Of a DNA stretch of 51,863 nucleotides, positions 36,918 through 45,540 are shown piece by piece. The notes beneath the pieces are model-generated. The model made no database searches, was not told the origin of the DNA, and saw nothing but the letters and a program-made list of their open reading frames with translations. The position numbers were made by a program, and so were the translations under genes. Within the stretch, counting starts at the first letter, position 1; each line of letters starts with the position of its first letter. The stretch is from Candidatus Altimarinota bacterium (GTDB taxonomy: Bacteria; Patescibacteriota; Gracilibacteria; JAHISY01), in assembly GCA_021735425.1 (NCBI GenBank), contig JAIPGZ010000008.1, forward strand, positions 1-51,863, given 5' to 3'.

Positions 36918-38210
36918 ATGCTGACTGTTGTAAAAAATCTTCCTAAATCTGAGGTCGAGGTTGAAATCGAAGTCGATTCTAAAATTTTGGAAAACGCTAG
37001 AAAAGAAGCCATTCTGCGTTTTCAAAGGGAAGTGAAGATTGAGGGATTCCGAGAGGGCAAAGTCCCAGACGAAAAAATTGTTGCGAAAGTTGGCGAAAAA
37101 AACATCACCCTCGAAGCCAACGATATTGCAATTAAATTGAGCTACGCTGAGGCAGTCAAAAAGGAAAATTTGAAAGTCGTCAGTTATCCAAAAATTAAAA
37201 TTTTGTCAGCCGAGCCATTGAAATTTACCGCGACCGTGGCGGTGCTGCCAGAAGTGGAAGTCGGTGATTGGCGAAAAATTAAACTGAAAAAAGATGAACT
37301 AAAAGTCGAGCCAAAAGAAATCGAGGCGGTCATCAAAGATATTTTGAAAGGCAATGCAACGGCGACAGAAGTGAAAGATCGGGCAGCGCAGAAAGGTGAT
37401 CGCGTCGAAATTGATTTTGCAGGGACAACAGGAGACGGCGTACCGCTCGACGGTGCCGCCAGCAAAAATCACCCTCTACTTTTGGGCGAGGGAAATTTTA
37501 TTCCTGGCTTTGAGGAGGGCGTCGAGGGAATGAGCGTCGGCGAAGAAAAAGAGCATCCTGTTAAATTTCCGGATGATTACCATGCCAAACATCTCGCCGG
37601 GAAAGAGGTGAAGTTCAAAATTAAACTGCACAAAATCGAAGAGCTCTCCGAGCCTAAACTCGACGATGATTTCGCGAAAAAAGTCAGCGGCGGACAAAAA
37701 GAAAAATGGGCTGATGTCGAAAAAGACATTGCTAAACATTTGGAATCGCAAAAAGAAATCCAGGCGCGCCAAAAACTCGAAGCTGATTTGGTCGGTAAAT
37801 TGTTGAAAATTGGGAAAGTCGAGCTGCCGGAAGTTTTGATCGAGGAAGAGGTCGAATGGATGTTGAAAGATTTAAAAAATCGGCTCGCCAGCGGCGGAAT
37901 GGAGTGGCCGAAATATTTGGAGGCAGTGAAAAAAACCGAGGAGGAAATTCAAAAAGAAATGCGGGTCGAAGGTGAAAAGCGGGTGAAGGTACGATTGATT
38001 TTGGACAAACTAGTCGAGACAGAAAAGGTCGTCGTCGAAGAAACAGAGGTGGTGGCAGCGATTGAAAAAGAGGCGTCGCGCCATCCTGAGTCTCAAAAAA
38101 AAGCTGTGCGAGAAAATTTCGCGGTAGGTGGGATGAACCGAATGCGTTTGCAGCAACAGCTGAAAGTAATTAAGCTTTTGGATAACTTGATTAAAACCCT
38201 CTCCAAATGA
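36918..38210 (+). CDS. tig: Trigger factor
   Basis: Trigger factor is a ribosome-associated chaperone and peptidyl-prolyl isomerase. I take the ATG at 36918 (MLTVVKNLPKSEVEVEIEV) as start, giving 430 residues; a longer frame would overlap the preceding gene. The ribosome-binding region contains GFREGKVP in place of the usual GFRxGK(V/A)P, the FKBP-type domain lies about 140-225 with DFAGTTGDGV and GFEEGVEGM, and a helical C-terminal domain follows. TAAAAT at 36884-36889 may be its -10 element. The stop overlaps the next start by 4 bases. Confidence 0.93.
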   Translation: MLTVVKNLPKSEVEVEIEVDSKILENARKEAILRFQREVKIEGFREGKVPDEKIVAKVGEKNITLEANDIAIKLSYAEAVKKENLKVVSYPKIKILSAEPLKFTATVAVLPEVEVGDWRKIKLKKDELKVEPKEIEAVIKDILKGNATATEVKDRAAQKGDRVEIDFAGTTGDGVPLDGAASKNHPLLLGEGNFIPGFEEGVEGMSVGEEKEHPVKFPDDYHAKHLAGKEVKFKIKLHKIEELSEPKLDDDFAKKVSGGQKEKWADVEKDIAKHLESQKEIQARQKLEADLVGKLLKIGKVELPEVLIEEEVEWMLKDLKNRLASGGMEWPKYLEAVKKTEEEIQKEMRVEGEKRVKVRLILDKLVETEKVVVEETEVVAAIEKEASRHPESQKKAVRENFAVGGMNRMRLQQQLKVIKLLDNLIKTLSK

Positions 38211-38455
38211 AAACTGGTTATCTCATCGGTGCCGTGGTAATCACGGTTTTATTGCTGACCGTTTCTTTTCGCAACCTCCAAACTTCGGTTGATTTCGAAA
38301 CATTTTTCGGCACCAAAAATGCCTCGCTGGGATTCTCTATCCTGACCCTCGTATCCCTCGGAATAGCCGCTGGCTCACTTTATACTCTCGCGATTCGACC
38401 AATGTTCAGCGCTAAACCAACTGAAGAACCAGAGAACAAAAGCAGCGAACTTTAG
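38207..38455 (+). CDS. Small membrane protein coupled to tig
   Basis: This 82-residue protein has two hydrophobic helices (about 4-18 and 42-62) and a polar C-terminal tail. Its ATG overlaps the tig stop (ATGA), so it is translationally coupled. The arrangement NLQTSVDFETFFG between helices and the length recall LapA-like small membrane proteins, but I cannot assign it. It overlaps the convergent prepilin peptidase gene by 4 bases. Confidence 0.65.
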   Translation: MKTGYLIGAVVITVLLLTVSFRNLQTSVDFETFFGTKNASLGFSILTLVSLGIAAGSLYTLAIRPMFSAKPTEEPENKSSEL

Positions 38456-39255
38456 ACTGGAAAAATAAATCCTAAATACCAACTCCAAATTTCATTCCCA
38501 AAAAGTAAAGCCAGCAATCCTCCCAGCGCGAGGAAGGGACCAAATGGTAGCGGCGAAAAGAAGCCCTTCTTTTTTTGGCACATCAGCAGACCACCCACGA
38601 GTGAACCAATCAGCGAGGCGGCGAAAAGTGCGATGAGAAAATTCTGCCAACCGAGCAGCGCGCCAAGAAGCGCTCCGAAGCGAATATCTCCGCCACCCAT
38701 CCAAGTGATTGAAGTCAGTTTGAGTTTGTAGGCCAATTGGTTGAGCAAAATAATCCCAACAAAAAATCCCCCACCAACAATCAAGCCGAGCAAACTTTGA
38801 AGAGGGGTAAGGGGAAAAACTAAAAAGCTGCCGAGACCAGCAATCACAATTGCGGGGAGGGAAACTTCGTCAGGGATTTCTCCGAACTGGAAATCAAAGC
38901 TCGCGATAAAAATAAAGACTGTCACGAAAAATAAATTCCATGCCAGTAGCGGTAAATTCTCAAAACCGACAACCGCTGCGACCAAACCAAAAACTAGAGC
39001 CGTGATGAGCTCGACCCAAAAATAATGAGCGGAAATCTTGGTGGCACAAAACCGACATTTCTTCCGCAACAATAAATAACTCGCCAGCGGAATTAAGTCC
39101 CGAATGTGTAAAGTTTTTTTACAATTCACACAAAAACTGCGACCAGAAAAAATACTTTTAAATTCCTTAATCCTCAAGCGGTAAACCGCCGCATTGAGAA
39201 AACTCCCCACCGCCAACCCCAGTAATCCAACGCCAAAAGTGAAAATCAAACTCAC
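38452..39255 (-). CDS. pilD: Prepilin peptidase (A24 family)
   Basis: This aspartic protease processes, and in many cases methylates, type IV prepilins. The cytoplasmic zinc-type domain has Cys42/Cys45 and Cys67/Cys70. The catalytic aspartates are Asp121 in the DFQFGEIPD segment and Asp190 in GGGDIRFG. About seven further hydrophobic helices are present, and length is 267 residues. Its start overlaps the tyrS stop by 4 bases. No pilin genes are in the window. Confidence 0.92.
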   Translation of the reverse strand: MSLIFTFGVGLLGLAVGSFLNAAVYRLRIKEFKSIFSGRSFCVNCKKTLHIRDLIPLASYLLLRKKCRFCATKISAHYFWVELITALVFGLVAAVVGFENLPLLAWNLFFVTVFIFIASFDFQFGEIPDEVSLPAIVIAGLGSFLVFPLTPLQSLLGLIVGGGFFVGIILLNQLAYKLKLTSITWMGGGDIRFGALLGALLGWQNFLIALFAASLIGSLVGGLLMCQKKKGFFSPLPFGPFLALGGLLALLFGNEIWSWYLGFIFPV

Positions 39256-40610
39256 GCCGTAATTTTAACCCATTTACGTTTACCAACCTGGAGAATCAAT
39301 TCTTCTTTTCCAACTTCAAAACTTTGATCTACTTCTTCAACTTTTTTATCATTCACCCGAATTCCGCCCTGTTGAATCAATCTGCGCGCTTCGCTTTTGG
39401 AATCAACTAATTTGGCATTAGCGAGCAACTCGACAATCCCCCAACTGCCTTCTTCGATTTGAATCGTCGGAATCTCGTCTGGACGGCCACTTTTCGAACC
39501 ACCAGAAAAAAGTCGCCCAAATTCTTCCGGGGCTTTTTGCGCTGCTTCATCACCGTGATAAATCCGGACAAGTTCTTGAGCCAACTCGACTTTCAAGTCT
39601 TTGGGATTTTCTTTTTTAAGTCTCTTGGTGAAATTACTTTCGTCCAAGTCAGTACAAAGCTCGACCCAGCGTGGAATTAATTTATCCGGAATCCGCATCG
39701 TCTTACCAAAAATATCGGTCGGAGATTCGGTGATGCCGATGTAGTTATCTAAACTTTTTGACATTTTTTCCTTGCCGTCCGTGCCCTCGAGAATCGGGAG
39801 AGTGAGGACTGCTTGGGGGTTTTTAGAATTCATTTCCATCACCTCCCGCCCCATCAACATATTGAAATGTTGGTCGGTACCGCCAACTTCGAGATCACAG
39901 CTACCAAAAATATCAGATAAAACATTCGAGTCAATCCCCTGGATAACAGGATAAAGCAGCTCGTGCATGAAAATCGGTTGCTGATTTTTAATCCTCGCTT
40001 GAAACATATCACGCTCAATCAAACGCGCGTGCGTCATTTTACGAAGCACAGCGAGAACATTGATGAAGGAATAATGTTTGATTTGATTTTTTTGCATTCG
40101 GGAGGCGACCCAAGTATTCGCCCTGGCGAGAAAGTGGTTACCGGGTAATGGTGGCGATTGAAATTTTTTGCCACCCGCTTCGATTGTGAGCTGCATCCCG
40201 TCGGCAGCGCGAACATCATGCATCGAAACAAACCAATCGGAATTGCGAATCCAGACAAAATTTTCTGGATTGGTAAGGAGAATTTTTCCCGCCTGATCGA
40301 GATAAGTTTTGACGTTGGCTTCGACTTCGGCCTGATCGATTTCCGGTCGAATCTTGGACTTACCGGTCGGATCCCCAATCCGTGCAGTGAAATCTCCGAT
40401 CAAAAAAACTACTTTACAACCGAGGTTTTGAAACTCGCGAAGTTTGCGAAGACAAACAGCGTGCCCAAGATGAAGATCAGGTTTTGTCGGGTCGACACCA
40501 TACTTTATGACAACTTTTTTCGGAGTGGTTTCCAGCTTCTTACGAAGTTCATCGGCACCAATTATCTCGGAAACTCCGCGCGATAAAATTTTATCAATAA
40601 GGTTTTTCAT
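39252..40610 (-). CDS. tyrS: Tyrosyl-tRNA synthetase
   Basis: This is a class I synthetase that charges tRNA-Tyr. The HLGH signature is at residues 47-50, GGTDQHFN at 243-250 and KMSKS at 282-286, and an S4 RNA-binding domain fills about 385-452. The 452-residue length exceeds the usual 400-430: residues about 137-174 appear as an insertion (GMQLTIEAGGKKFQSPPLPG onward) in the connective region. The gene starts the tyrS-pilD pair. Confidence 0.95.
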   Translation of the reverse strand: MKNLIDKILSRGVSEIIGADELRKKLETTPKKVVIKYGVDPTKPDLHLGHAVCLRKLREFQNLGCKVVFLIGDFTARIGDPTGKSKIRPEIDQAEVEANVKTYLDQAGKILLTNPENFVWIRNSDWFVSMHDVRAADGMQLTIEAGGKKFQSPPLPGNHFLARANTWVASRMQKNQIKHYSFINVLAVLRKMTHARLIERDMFQARIKNQQPIFMHELLYPVIQGIDSNVLSDIFGSCDLEVGGTDQHFNMLMGREVMEMNSKNPQAVLTLPILEGTDGKEKMSKSLDNYIGITESPTDIFGKTMRIPDKLIPRWVELCTDLDESNFTKRLKKENPKDLKVELAQELVRIYHGDEAAQKAPEEFGRLFSGGSKSGRPDEIPTIQIEEGSWGIVELLANAKLVDSKSEARRLIQQGGIRVNDKKVEEVDQSFEVGKEELILQVGKRKWVKITA

Positions 40611-40634
40611 GTTTTAGATTTTAGCAAAAATTTT

Positions 40635-41180
40635 TCACTCTCCGACCAAGACCTTCGTCACCCTCTCATCCCACTCCTCCGTCGGAACCTTGGGAACAAC
40701 CTGAACATCGAAAGCCAACCCCACGCTAACACCTTTGAATCCACTTAGAACTCTATCGTAAAACCCGCTCCCAAAACCCAAACGATTTCCTTCTAGGTCG
40801 CAAACTACTAATGGCACTACGAGCAGACTGACCTTCTTTAGATTAGCAACAGGCGCACCACGAGGCGGCTCACGCACTGCGAACTCTCCAATCTCTAGAT
40901 TGCGCATGTTCTTAATCTCACCCCAAATCAAATCTCTCCCCATTATCCTCGGAAGCAAGATCCTTTTGCCATCTTTAAGGGATTTTTCAATCAAATTATC
41001 AGTAGAAACCTCGTCGGATTTGCTCGCATAAAAAGCAATCGTTTTGGCGGTTGCATACTCTGGAAGTGCAAAAAACTTTTTTTCAATTTCAAGATTTTGT
41101 TGGATACTTGTGACTGGAGAAAGCCTTCGCCTCTTCGCCAAAACTTCTTTTCGTAATCGTTCTTTTTCTTTTTGAATCAT
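40635..41180 (-). CDS. 5-formyltetrahydrofolate cyclo-ligase
   Basis: This enzyme converts 5-formyl-THF to 5,10-methenyl-THF. The C-terminal motif GNRLGFGSGFYDRVL is diagnostic, and KRILLPRI and VVPLVVCD match the nucleotide-folate fold. The ATG at 41178-41180 gives 181 residues; the longer frame overlaps the upstream lipoprotein gene in another frame. Its start overlaps that gene's stop by 4 bases. Confidence 0.92.
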   Translation of the reverse strand: MIQKEKERLRKEVLAKRRRLSPVTSIQQNLEIEKKFFALPEYATAKTIAFYASKSDEVSTDNLIEKSLKDGKRILLPRIMGRDLIWGEIKNMRNLEIGEFAVREPPRGAPVANLKKVSLLVVPLVVCDLEGNRLGFGSGFYDRVLSGFKGVSVGLAFDVQVVPKVPTEEWDERVTKVLVGE

Positions 41181-41515
41181 TCGGAAAGTGAATCGCCGAT
41201 GAGACACCAGGTGAAGTGCAGTTTGACCAATTTGGTGTGCTCTGCCTCGTCGGGAAAATATTTGGCTTTTGCTGCGAGCCAATCGCCACTCGCATAACCT
41301 GCCGCCTCAACTGATTTTTGGACTAAGCCGTCGAATTTTTCCGCAATCGCTTTTTCATCTTTAAGTAGTCCTTCTTCGTTTAATTCTTTCACTGCATCAC
41401 AAACCGCCGCACCAAGAACCTGTTTGTATTCCAACTCGGAAATCGAAACCGCAGTCGGCGTCGAACACGCCACAAGCGAAATTGTCGCGAGAAAAATGGC
41501 AAGCAACTTCTTCAT
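41177..41515 (-). CDS. Small lipoprotein of unknown function
   Basis: A short signal sequence ends in the lipobox SLVAC (Cys17). The rest of the 112-residue protein is helical, with two further Cys residues (about 39 and 104) that could pair. It is enclosed by 4-base overlaps on both sides (dcd upstream, cyclo-ligase downstream), so it is translated with two nucleotide/folate genes. No family recognised. Confidence 0.7.
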   Translation of the reverse strand: MKKLLAIFLATISLVACSTPTAVSISELEYKQVLGAAVCDAVKELNEEGLLKDEKAIAEKFDGLVQKSVEAAGYASGDWLAAKAKYFPDEAEHTKLVKLHFTWCLIGDSLSE

Positions 41516-42120
41516 TTTTTACGAGCATTGTAAATCGCCACCATCTCGGGATCACGTGTAATCCTCGACTCCTCGGGAAAAACTTGATTCTGATATTTTT
41601 GCGTTTTCTTTTGGGAATAATCGACCTCAGCTGGCGAAGTCAAAGTCTCAAAAGCCAACTGACAGACTCGCATCCCAGGATAAAGCGCGACTGGCATTCG
41701 GTTAATATTCGTAATCTCCAAAGTAATCGTCCCTGAAAAACCAGGGTCAACGAAACCGGCAGTCGAGTGAACGATAATCCCGAGCCGTCCGAGACTAGAA
41801 CGACCCTCCACCCGCGCGACCAAGTCGGCGGAAAGCGCCACCGATTCGAGTGTAACTCCAAGGATAAAATCATTCGGCTGAACAATGAAAGGAACATTAG
41901 GATCTTTGAGTTCAATCATTCGCGAACAATTCTCGAAAGTGGCGGGATCCGCTGGATCGAGCAATGAAAACTTGGTGTGTTCGTAAAGCTTGAAATGTCT
42001 GCCACAACGCAAGTCGAGCGAGCTCGGCCCGATGTTTTCGAGATATTTTTCGTCTGGGGAGTCAATCTTGACGCGACCGGATTCAATCGCATCGCGGATG
42101 TCATGGTCAGAGAGAATCAT
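41512..42120 (-). CDS. dcd: dCTP deaminase
   Basis: This trimeric enzyme deaminates dCTP to dUTP (or dUMP in the bifunctional form). The motif VEGRSSLGRLG..VHSTAGFVDPGFSG contains the catalytic Glu and the substrate loop. At 202 residues it is close to standard length. It heads a dcd-lipoprotein-cyclo-ligase operon with 4-base overlaps, and it is divergent from the nitroreductase gene 46 bases away. Confidence 0.94.
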   Translation of the reverse strand: MILSDHDIRDAIESGRVKIDSPDEKYLENIGPSSLDLRCGRHFKLYEHTKFSLLDPADPATFENCSRMIELKDPNVPFIVQPNDFILGVTLESVALSADLVARVEGRSSLGRLGIIVHSTAGFVDPGFSGTITLEITNINRMPVALYPGMRVCQLAFETLTSPAEVDYSQKKTQKYQNQVFPEESRITRDPEMVAIYNARKK

Positions 42121-42166
42121 GTAGTTAATTTAGATTTGGTAGAATCCATTTTACTTAAATTTAGCA

Positions 42167-42742
42167 ATGTTGGAATTAAAAAATTTACTCAACCGCAAAA
42201 CGGTCAAAAACTTTTTGTCGGAGAAAATCAATCCCGAGATTTTGGAAAATGCGATCCGCGTCGCCTGGCACGCACCGACCAGTCTGAATTCCAAACCAGT
42301 AATTTTGCTCGACGTTTCTAAGCATAAAAATGAAACTTGGATTTCACATCAAGTCGCAGTCCAAACCGCTCCCCATCTTTTTCTTTTTGCGGTAAGTCCA
42401 GAAGCCGGCGAGATCAACGCGCGGAAGTTTTTGGCAAAACGAACGGGTGAAACAAGCGTCAACGTAACGATTCAGAAAATTGTCGCGAATCGAATGGAGT
42501 GGGCACGCCAACAGGTTTATTTAACCGCTGCTTACTTCGCGACCACTTTGGAAGCTGCTGGCGTGTCGGGCTGTTTCATCGCCGGATTTAATAAATCGGA
42601 AGCGACCGAGAAATTGAATTTACCCGAAAGCTATCAAGCGGAATTGATTTTCGCGGCAGGCTTCGCAAACCCTGAAAACGACGGCTCGACAGAAACAAAT
42701 TTCGTGCGAGAATTCAACGACTTTTATTTTCCTAATTTTTGA
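42167..42742 (+). CDS. Nitroreductase family protein
   Basis: This FMN-dependent oxidoreductase fold has the N-terminal motif LNRKTVKNFLSEKINPEIL and the loop APTSLNSKPV that contacts the flavin. The 191-residue length and the C-terminal region GFANPEND fit the NfsB/NADPH-flavin oxidoreductase families. The substrate is unknown. TAGAAT at 42140-42145 may be the -10 element. The yebC gene begins 3 bases after its stop. Confidence 0.85.
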   Translation: MLELKNLLNRKTVKNFLSEKINPEILENAIRVAWHAPTSLNSKPVILLDVSKHKNETWISHQVAVQTAPHLFLFAVSPEAGEINARKFLAKRTGETSVNVTIQKIVANRMEWARQQVYLTAAYFATTLEAAGVSGCFIAGFNKSEATEKLNLPESYQAELIFAAGFANPENDGSTETNFVREFNDFYFPNF

Positions 42743-42745
42743 AAA

Positions 42746-43489
42746 ATGAGCGGACATTCCAAGTGGAGCACGATTAAACGGGCGAAAGGTGTCACCGACG
42801 CAGCCCGCGGTAAGAAATTCACCCGCCACGCAAAAAATATCGAACTCGCAGCGCGCGAGGGAGGCGGCGATCCGGTAATGAATGCAGCCCTTGCCAGCGC
42901 GATTGAAAATTCTAAAAGCGATAATTTTCCAAAAGAAAATATCGATCGGGCGATTAAAAAAGGAACCGGTGAGCTCGAGGGACAAAGAATCGAGGAAAAA
43001 ATTTACGAGGGCTACGCACCGGGCGGAGTCGCCCTACTGATAAAAGCTTTGACCGACAACCCAACTCGCACAATTGCAAATGTGCGCCATATTTTGTCGA
43101 AGAATGGCGGAAAAATCGCCGAGAGCGGTAGCGTTATTTTTCAATTTGAAAAGAAGGGAGTCATCACCCTCGCGGAAAATTCAGAGACTGCGGAGCTAGC
43201 GGCGATCGAAGCCGGTGCGACAGACCTAGAAAAAGACGACCAATTTTTGATTGTCAAAACCGAGCCGACAAAACTGATGGATGTTCGTGGCAAACTGGCA
43301 GAGCAAAATTTGAAAATAGAATCGGCAGAGCTGGAGTTCGAGCCGACAAATGAGGTCAAAATCGAGGACACCAAAACCGCTCAAAAAATCCTCAAACTCA
43401 TCGAACTACTCGAGGAAGATGATGACATCGACTCGGTTAGCGCAAATTTCGATATAGACGAAAAACTACTAGAAAGCGAAATCACATAA
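42746..43489 (+). CDS. yebC: YebC/PmpR family translation or transcription factor
   Basis: The sequence begins MSGHSKWSTIKRAKGVTDAA, the signature of YebC/TACO1 proteins, which help ribosomes at polyproline stretches or act as DNA-binding regulators. The 247-residue length and GYAPGGVALLIKALTDNPTR are standard. It follows the nitroreductase gene by 3 bases. A promoter for the next gene lies after its stop. Confidence 0.95.
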   Translation: MSGHSKWSTIKRAKGVTDAARGKKFTRHAKNIELAAREGGGDPVMNAALASAIENSKSDNFPKENIDRAIKKGTGELEGQRIEEKIYEGYAPGGVALLIKALTDNPTRTIANVRHILSKNGGKIAESGSVIFQFEKKGVITLAENSETAELAAIEAGATDLEKDDQFLIVKTEPTKLMDVRGKLAEQNLKIESAELEFEPTNEVKIEDTKTAQKILKLIELLEEDDDIDSVSANFDIDEKLLESEIT

Positions 43490-43504
43490 CCTCGCCTTTT
43501 AGGA

Positions 43505-43533
43505 TTGATTTAAACTTTAAAAAATGTTAAAAT
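43505..43533 (+). promoter_or_regulatory. Predicted promoter of the LAETG protein gene
   Basis: TTGATT (43505-43510) and TAAAAT (43528-43533) are exactly 17 bases apart, and the start codon is 20 bases after the -10. Confidence 0.6.
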
Positions 43534-43553
43534 AAGAAACACAAAAACTAATA

Positions 43554-44000
43554 ATGAAAATAAATTTTCTTTTCGGGATAATCACGTTAATTCTGAGTTT
43601 CAGCTCCGTCTTGGCAGCCACGACTGGAGACCCCCTGTTGGATCTTTTCGCTGGGACTGATTTTTCTGAAACAGCTACGACAAACTCAGCAAACGAGATC
43701 CTCCCCCTGCCTGCGACAGAGGATATTCAACCTATCGAACCAGCGATACCTCAAACACCTGCTCCTCAAACAACAGTCACACAAACCACGTCCAAAACAA
43801 CCAACGTTTTCATCGAAAGAGAAATCATCCCAAGCTACAACTACGCCGCCGCGATTGGTAAACTACCTTATTCTGCACAATCAAAAACTTATTTAGCAGA
43901 AACTGGACCAAAAGAAATAGTTCTAGTTTCAGGAATTCTTGCGATTTTTTTAAGTTTTTTAATTTTTCAAAGAAAACAAAACGTTTTAGACTCTAAATAA
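43554..44000 (+). CDS. Secreted protein with LAETG sorting signal
   Basis: A signal peptide (about 1-21, ending VLAA) is followed by a Thr/Pro/Gln-rich segment (30-90). Near the end come LAETG (about 117-121), a hydrophobic helix and the basic tail FQRKQN. This is the arrangement of a sortase substrate of the LAxTG (class E-like) type. The protein is short at 148 residues and may be a surface-anchored spacer. The next gene starts 17 bases after its stop. Confidence 0.7.
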   Translation: MKINFLFGIITLILSFSSVLAATTGDPLLDLFAGTDFSETATTNSANEILPLPATEDIQPIEPAIPQTPAPQTTVTQTTSKTTNVFIEREIIPSYNYAAAIGKLPYSAQSKTYLAETGPKEIVLVSGILAIFLSFLIFQRKQNVLDSK

Positions 44001-44017
44001 TTTATAATCACTTCACT

Positions 44018-45442
44018 ATGCCAAACTTCAAAAAATACATCTCGATTGGAGCACTCGTCCTAGTGGCGGTTACCGCTACAATCATGGCTCTCTTCGTCTT
44101 ACCAGAGAAACAGCCAAAAAACCTCAATCAAGATCCACTAGCTGATTTATTTTCTCCCAGCCAAAATCAGCTCGAAAGCAATTTCGTCAAATCTGGAATG
44201 GTAAAGTTTTCAGAAGCTTGGCCTAGCGAAGTCACCAGCTGTGTAGCCAGCCTGCCAGACATCGCCTTTAAAGAAAAGACTGTTTTCGCTATTTTTGACG
44301 ACGAGACCGAGGCTGCGAAGAATTACATAGCAACTCATACAACCAAAGACATCGTGACAGCCCTTGGGCCAGTTTTTGGAAAAGCCACTCAAGAAAATTC
44401 GATTAACTGGACCTGGAGCAATTCACAAAAAAAATATACCTTCAAAGCTTTTCCGGGAGACGAAGAAAATTGGGCTTGCTACTTCCAGACAGTAGATTTC
44501 TTTAAGGATGTGCTCAAGGACGTTACTTTAGACTATATGTTACTAAAAGATGTGACTGGTCTTTCAGGAAAATTTAAAACATTCAATGACCCACTCCAGG
44601 AATACACAAACGGGGAAACCATTGATATTAAGTGGAAATCCGTTGGCTATGCTAATGCATATGAGATTTTCTACGGCACAGATAAAGATAATCTGGACCA
44701 AACCACGACAAGCACAAAATCAACATACTCGCTCTCTGGTCTAGAGGCCAACAAAACTTATTATCTGGGGGTTAGGGCCAAAGACAAAAATGAAAAATAT
44801 ACCTCGAGCCAGAATTTTGCCGAGATTTTAGAAATTGATGTAGCAGCAGGAACAGTAGTGAAAGTCGAAAACGAAGAAGGCACGGGTAGCGCTAAAAATT
44901 TAATCTCTCTTTTGAGTCCTGATGACAAGGCAACACTGTCCGACCAGCAAAGTAAGTTCACTTTTGATTACGCTATTGGTTCAGGTTATTGTATGTTAAA
45001 TATTCAAAAGCCTGGTGCCTCTGATTTTTCCCCAATAATACAAAACGAAGGAAAAGCATTTTTTTGGCTCTCTGCAGGCTTAACAAGTCCTTATTATGTC
45101 GATAACGGTAATTACAAGTGGAAAGTAAAGTGTTATGACTCAAAATATAAATTGCTTACAACTTCCGAAACACGAAGTTTCACTTTCAAAGAGAACACGA
45201 CAAATACGACTAATGCTGGCTCGATAACATACTTAGTCAGCACTAATGATTTAACTAAAATAAAGAACATCGCAACTAAATGGAATCTGGGATACAAGCC
45301 CACCGGAGACGGTAAGTTCAATTACAAATACAGCGTCGATATCATCATCCCGAAAGAGAAAGTGGCTTCTGGAGAAGATGAGACTATTGCGAAAGAAATC
45401 GAAGACGCTGGCGGATCTATTACTGCTGCCGTGCCAAGCTAA
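44018..45442 (+). CDS. Membrane-anchored FN3-domain protein
   Basis: An N-terminal hydrophobic helix (about 8-29) anchors a large extracytoplasmic portion. A fibronectin type III domain lies about 195-275 with NAYEIFYGT and LEANKTYYLGVRAKDKN. A second beta-rich domain follows, with LLSPDDKATL and YKWKVKCYDSK. The gene is probably co-transcribed with the LAETG gene. It ends before an intrinsic terminator. Specific function is unknown. Confidence 0.7.
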   Translation: MPNFKKYISIGALVLVAVTATIMALFVLPEKQPKNLNQDPLADLFSPSQNQLESNFVKSGMVKFSEAWPSEVTSCVASLPDIAFKEKTVFAIFDDETEAAKNYIATHTTKDIVTALGPVFGKATQENSINWTWSNSQKKYTFKAFPGDEENWACYFQTVDFFKDVLKDVTLDYMLLKDVTGLSGKFKTFNDPLQEYTNGETIDIKWKSVGYANAYEIFYGTDKDNLDQTTTSTKSTYSLSGLEANKTYYLGVRAKDKNEKYTSSQNFAEILEIDVAAGTVVKVENEEGTGSAKNLISLLSPDDKATLSDQQSKFTFDYAIGSGYCMLNIQKPGASDFSPIIQNEGKAFFWLSAGLTSPYYVDNGNYKWKVKCYDSKYKLLTTSETRSFTFKENTTNTTNAGSITYLVSTNDLTKIKNIATKWNLGYKPTGDGKFNYKYSVDIIIPKEKVASGEDETIAKEIEDAGGSITAAVPS

Positions 45443-45490
45443 TGCCAAATAAGAAATCCGTTAGTGTTACTTATAGCACCTGATAAATTA

Positions 45491-45527
45491 AAGGGGTGAA
45501 TGCTAAACGTTTTCACCTCTTTTTTTA
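45491..45527 (+). terminator. Intrinsic terminator after the FN3-domain gene
   Basis: AGGGGTGAA (45492-45500) pairs with TTCACCTCT (45512-45520) over 9 bp including one G-T wobble, followed directly by a T-run. It lies between convergent genes ending at 45442 and 45541. Confidence 0.8.
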
Positions 45528-45540
45528 TTTATATCAGAAA

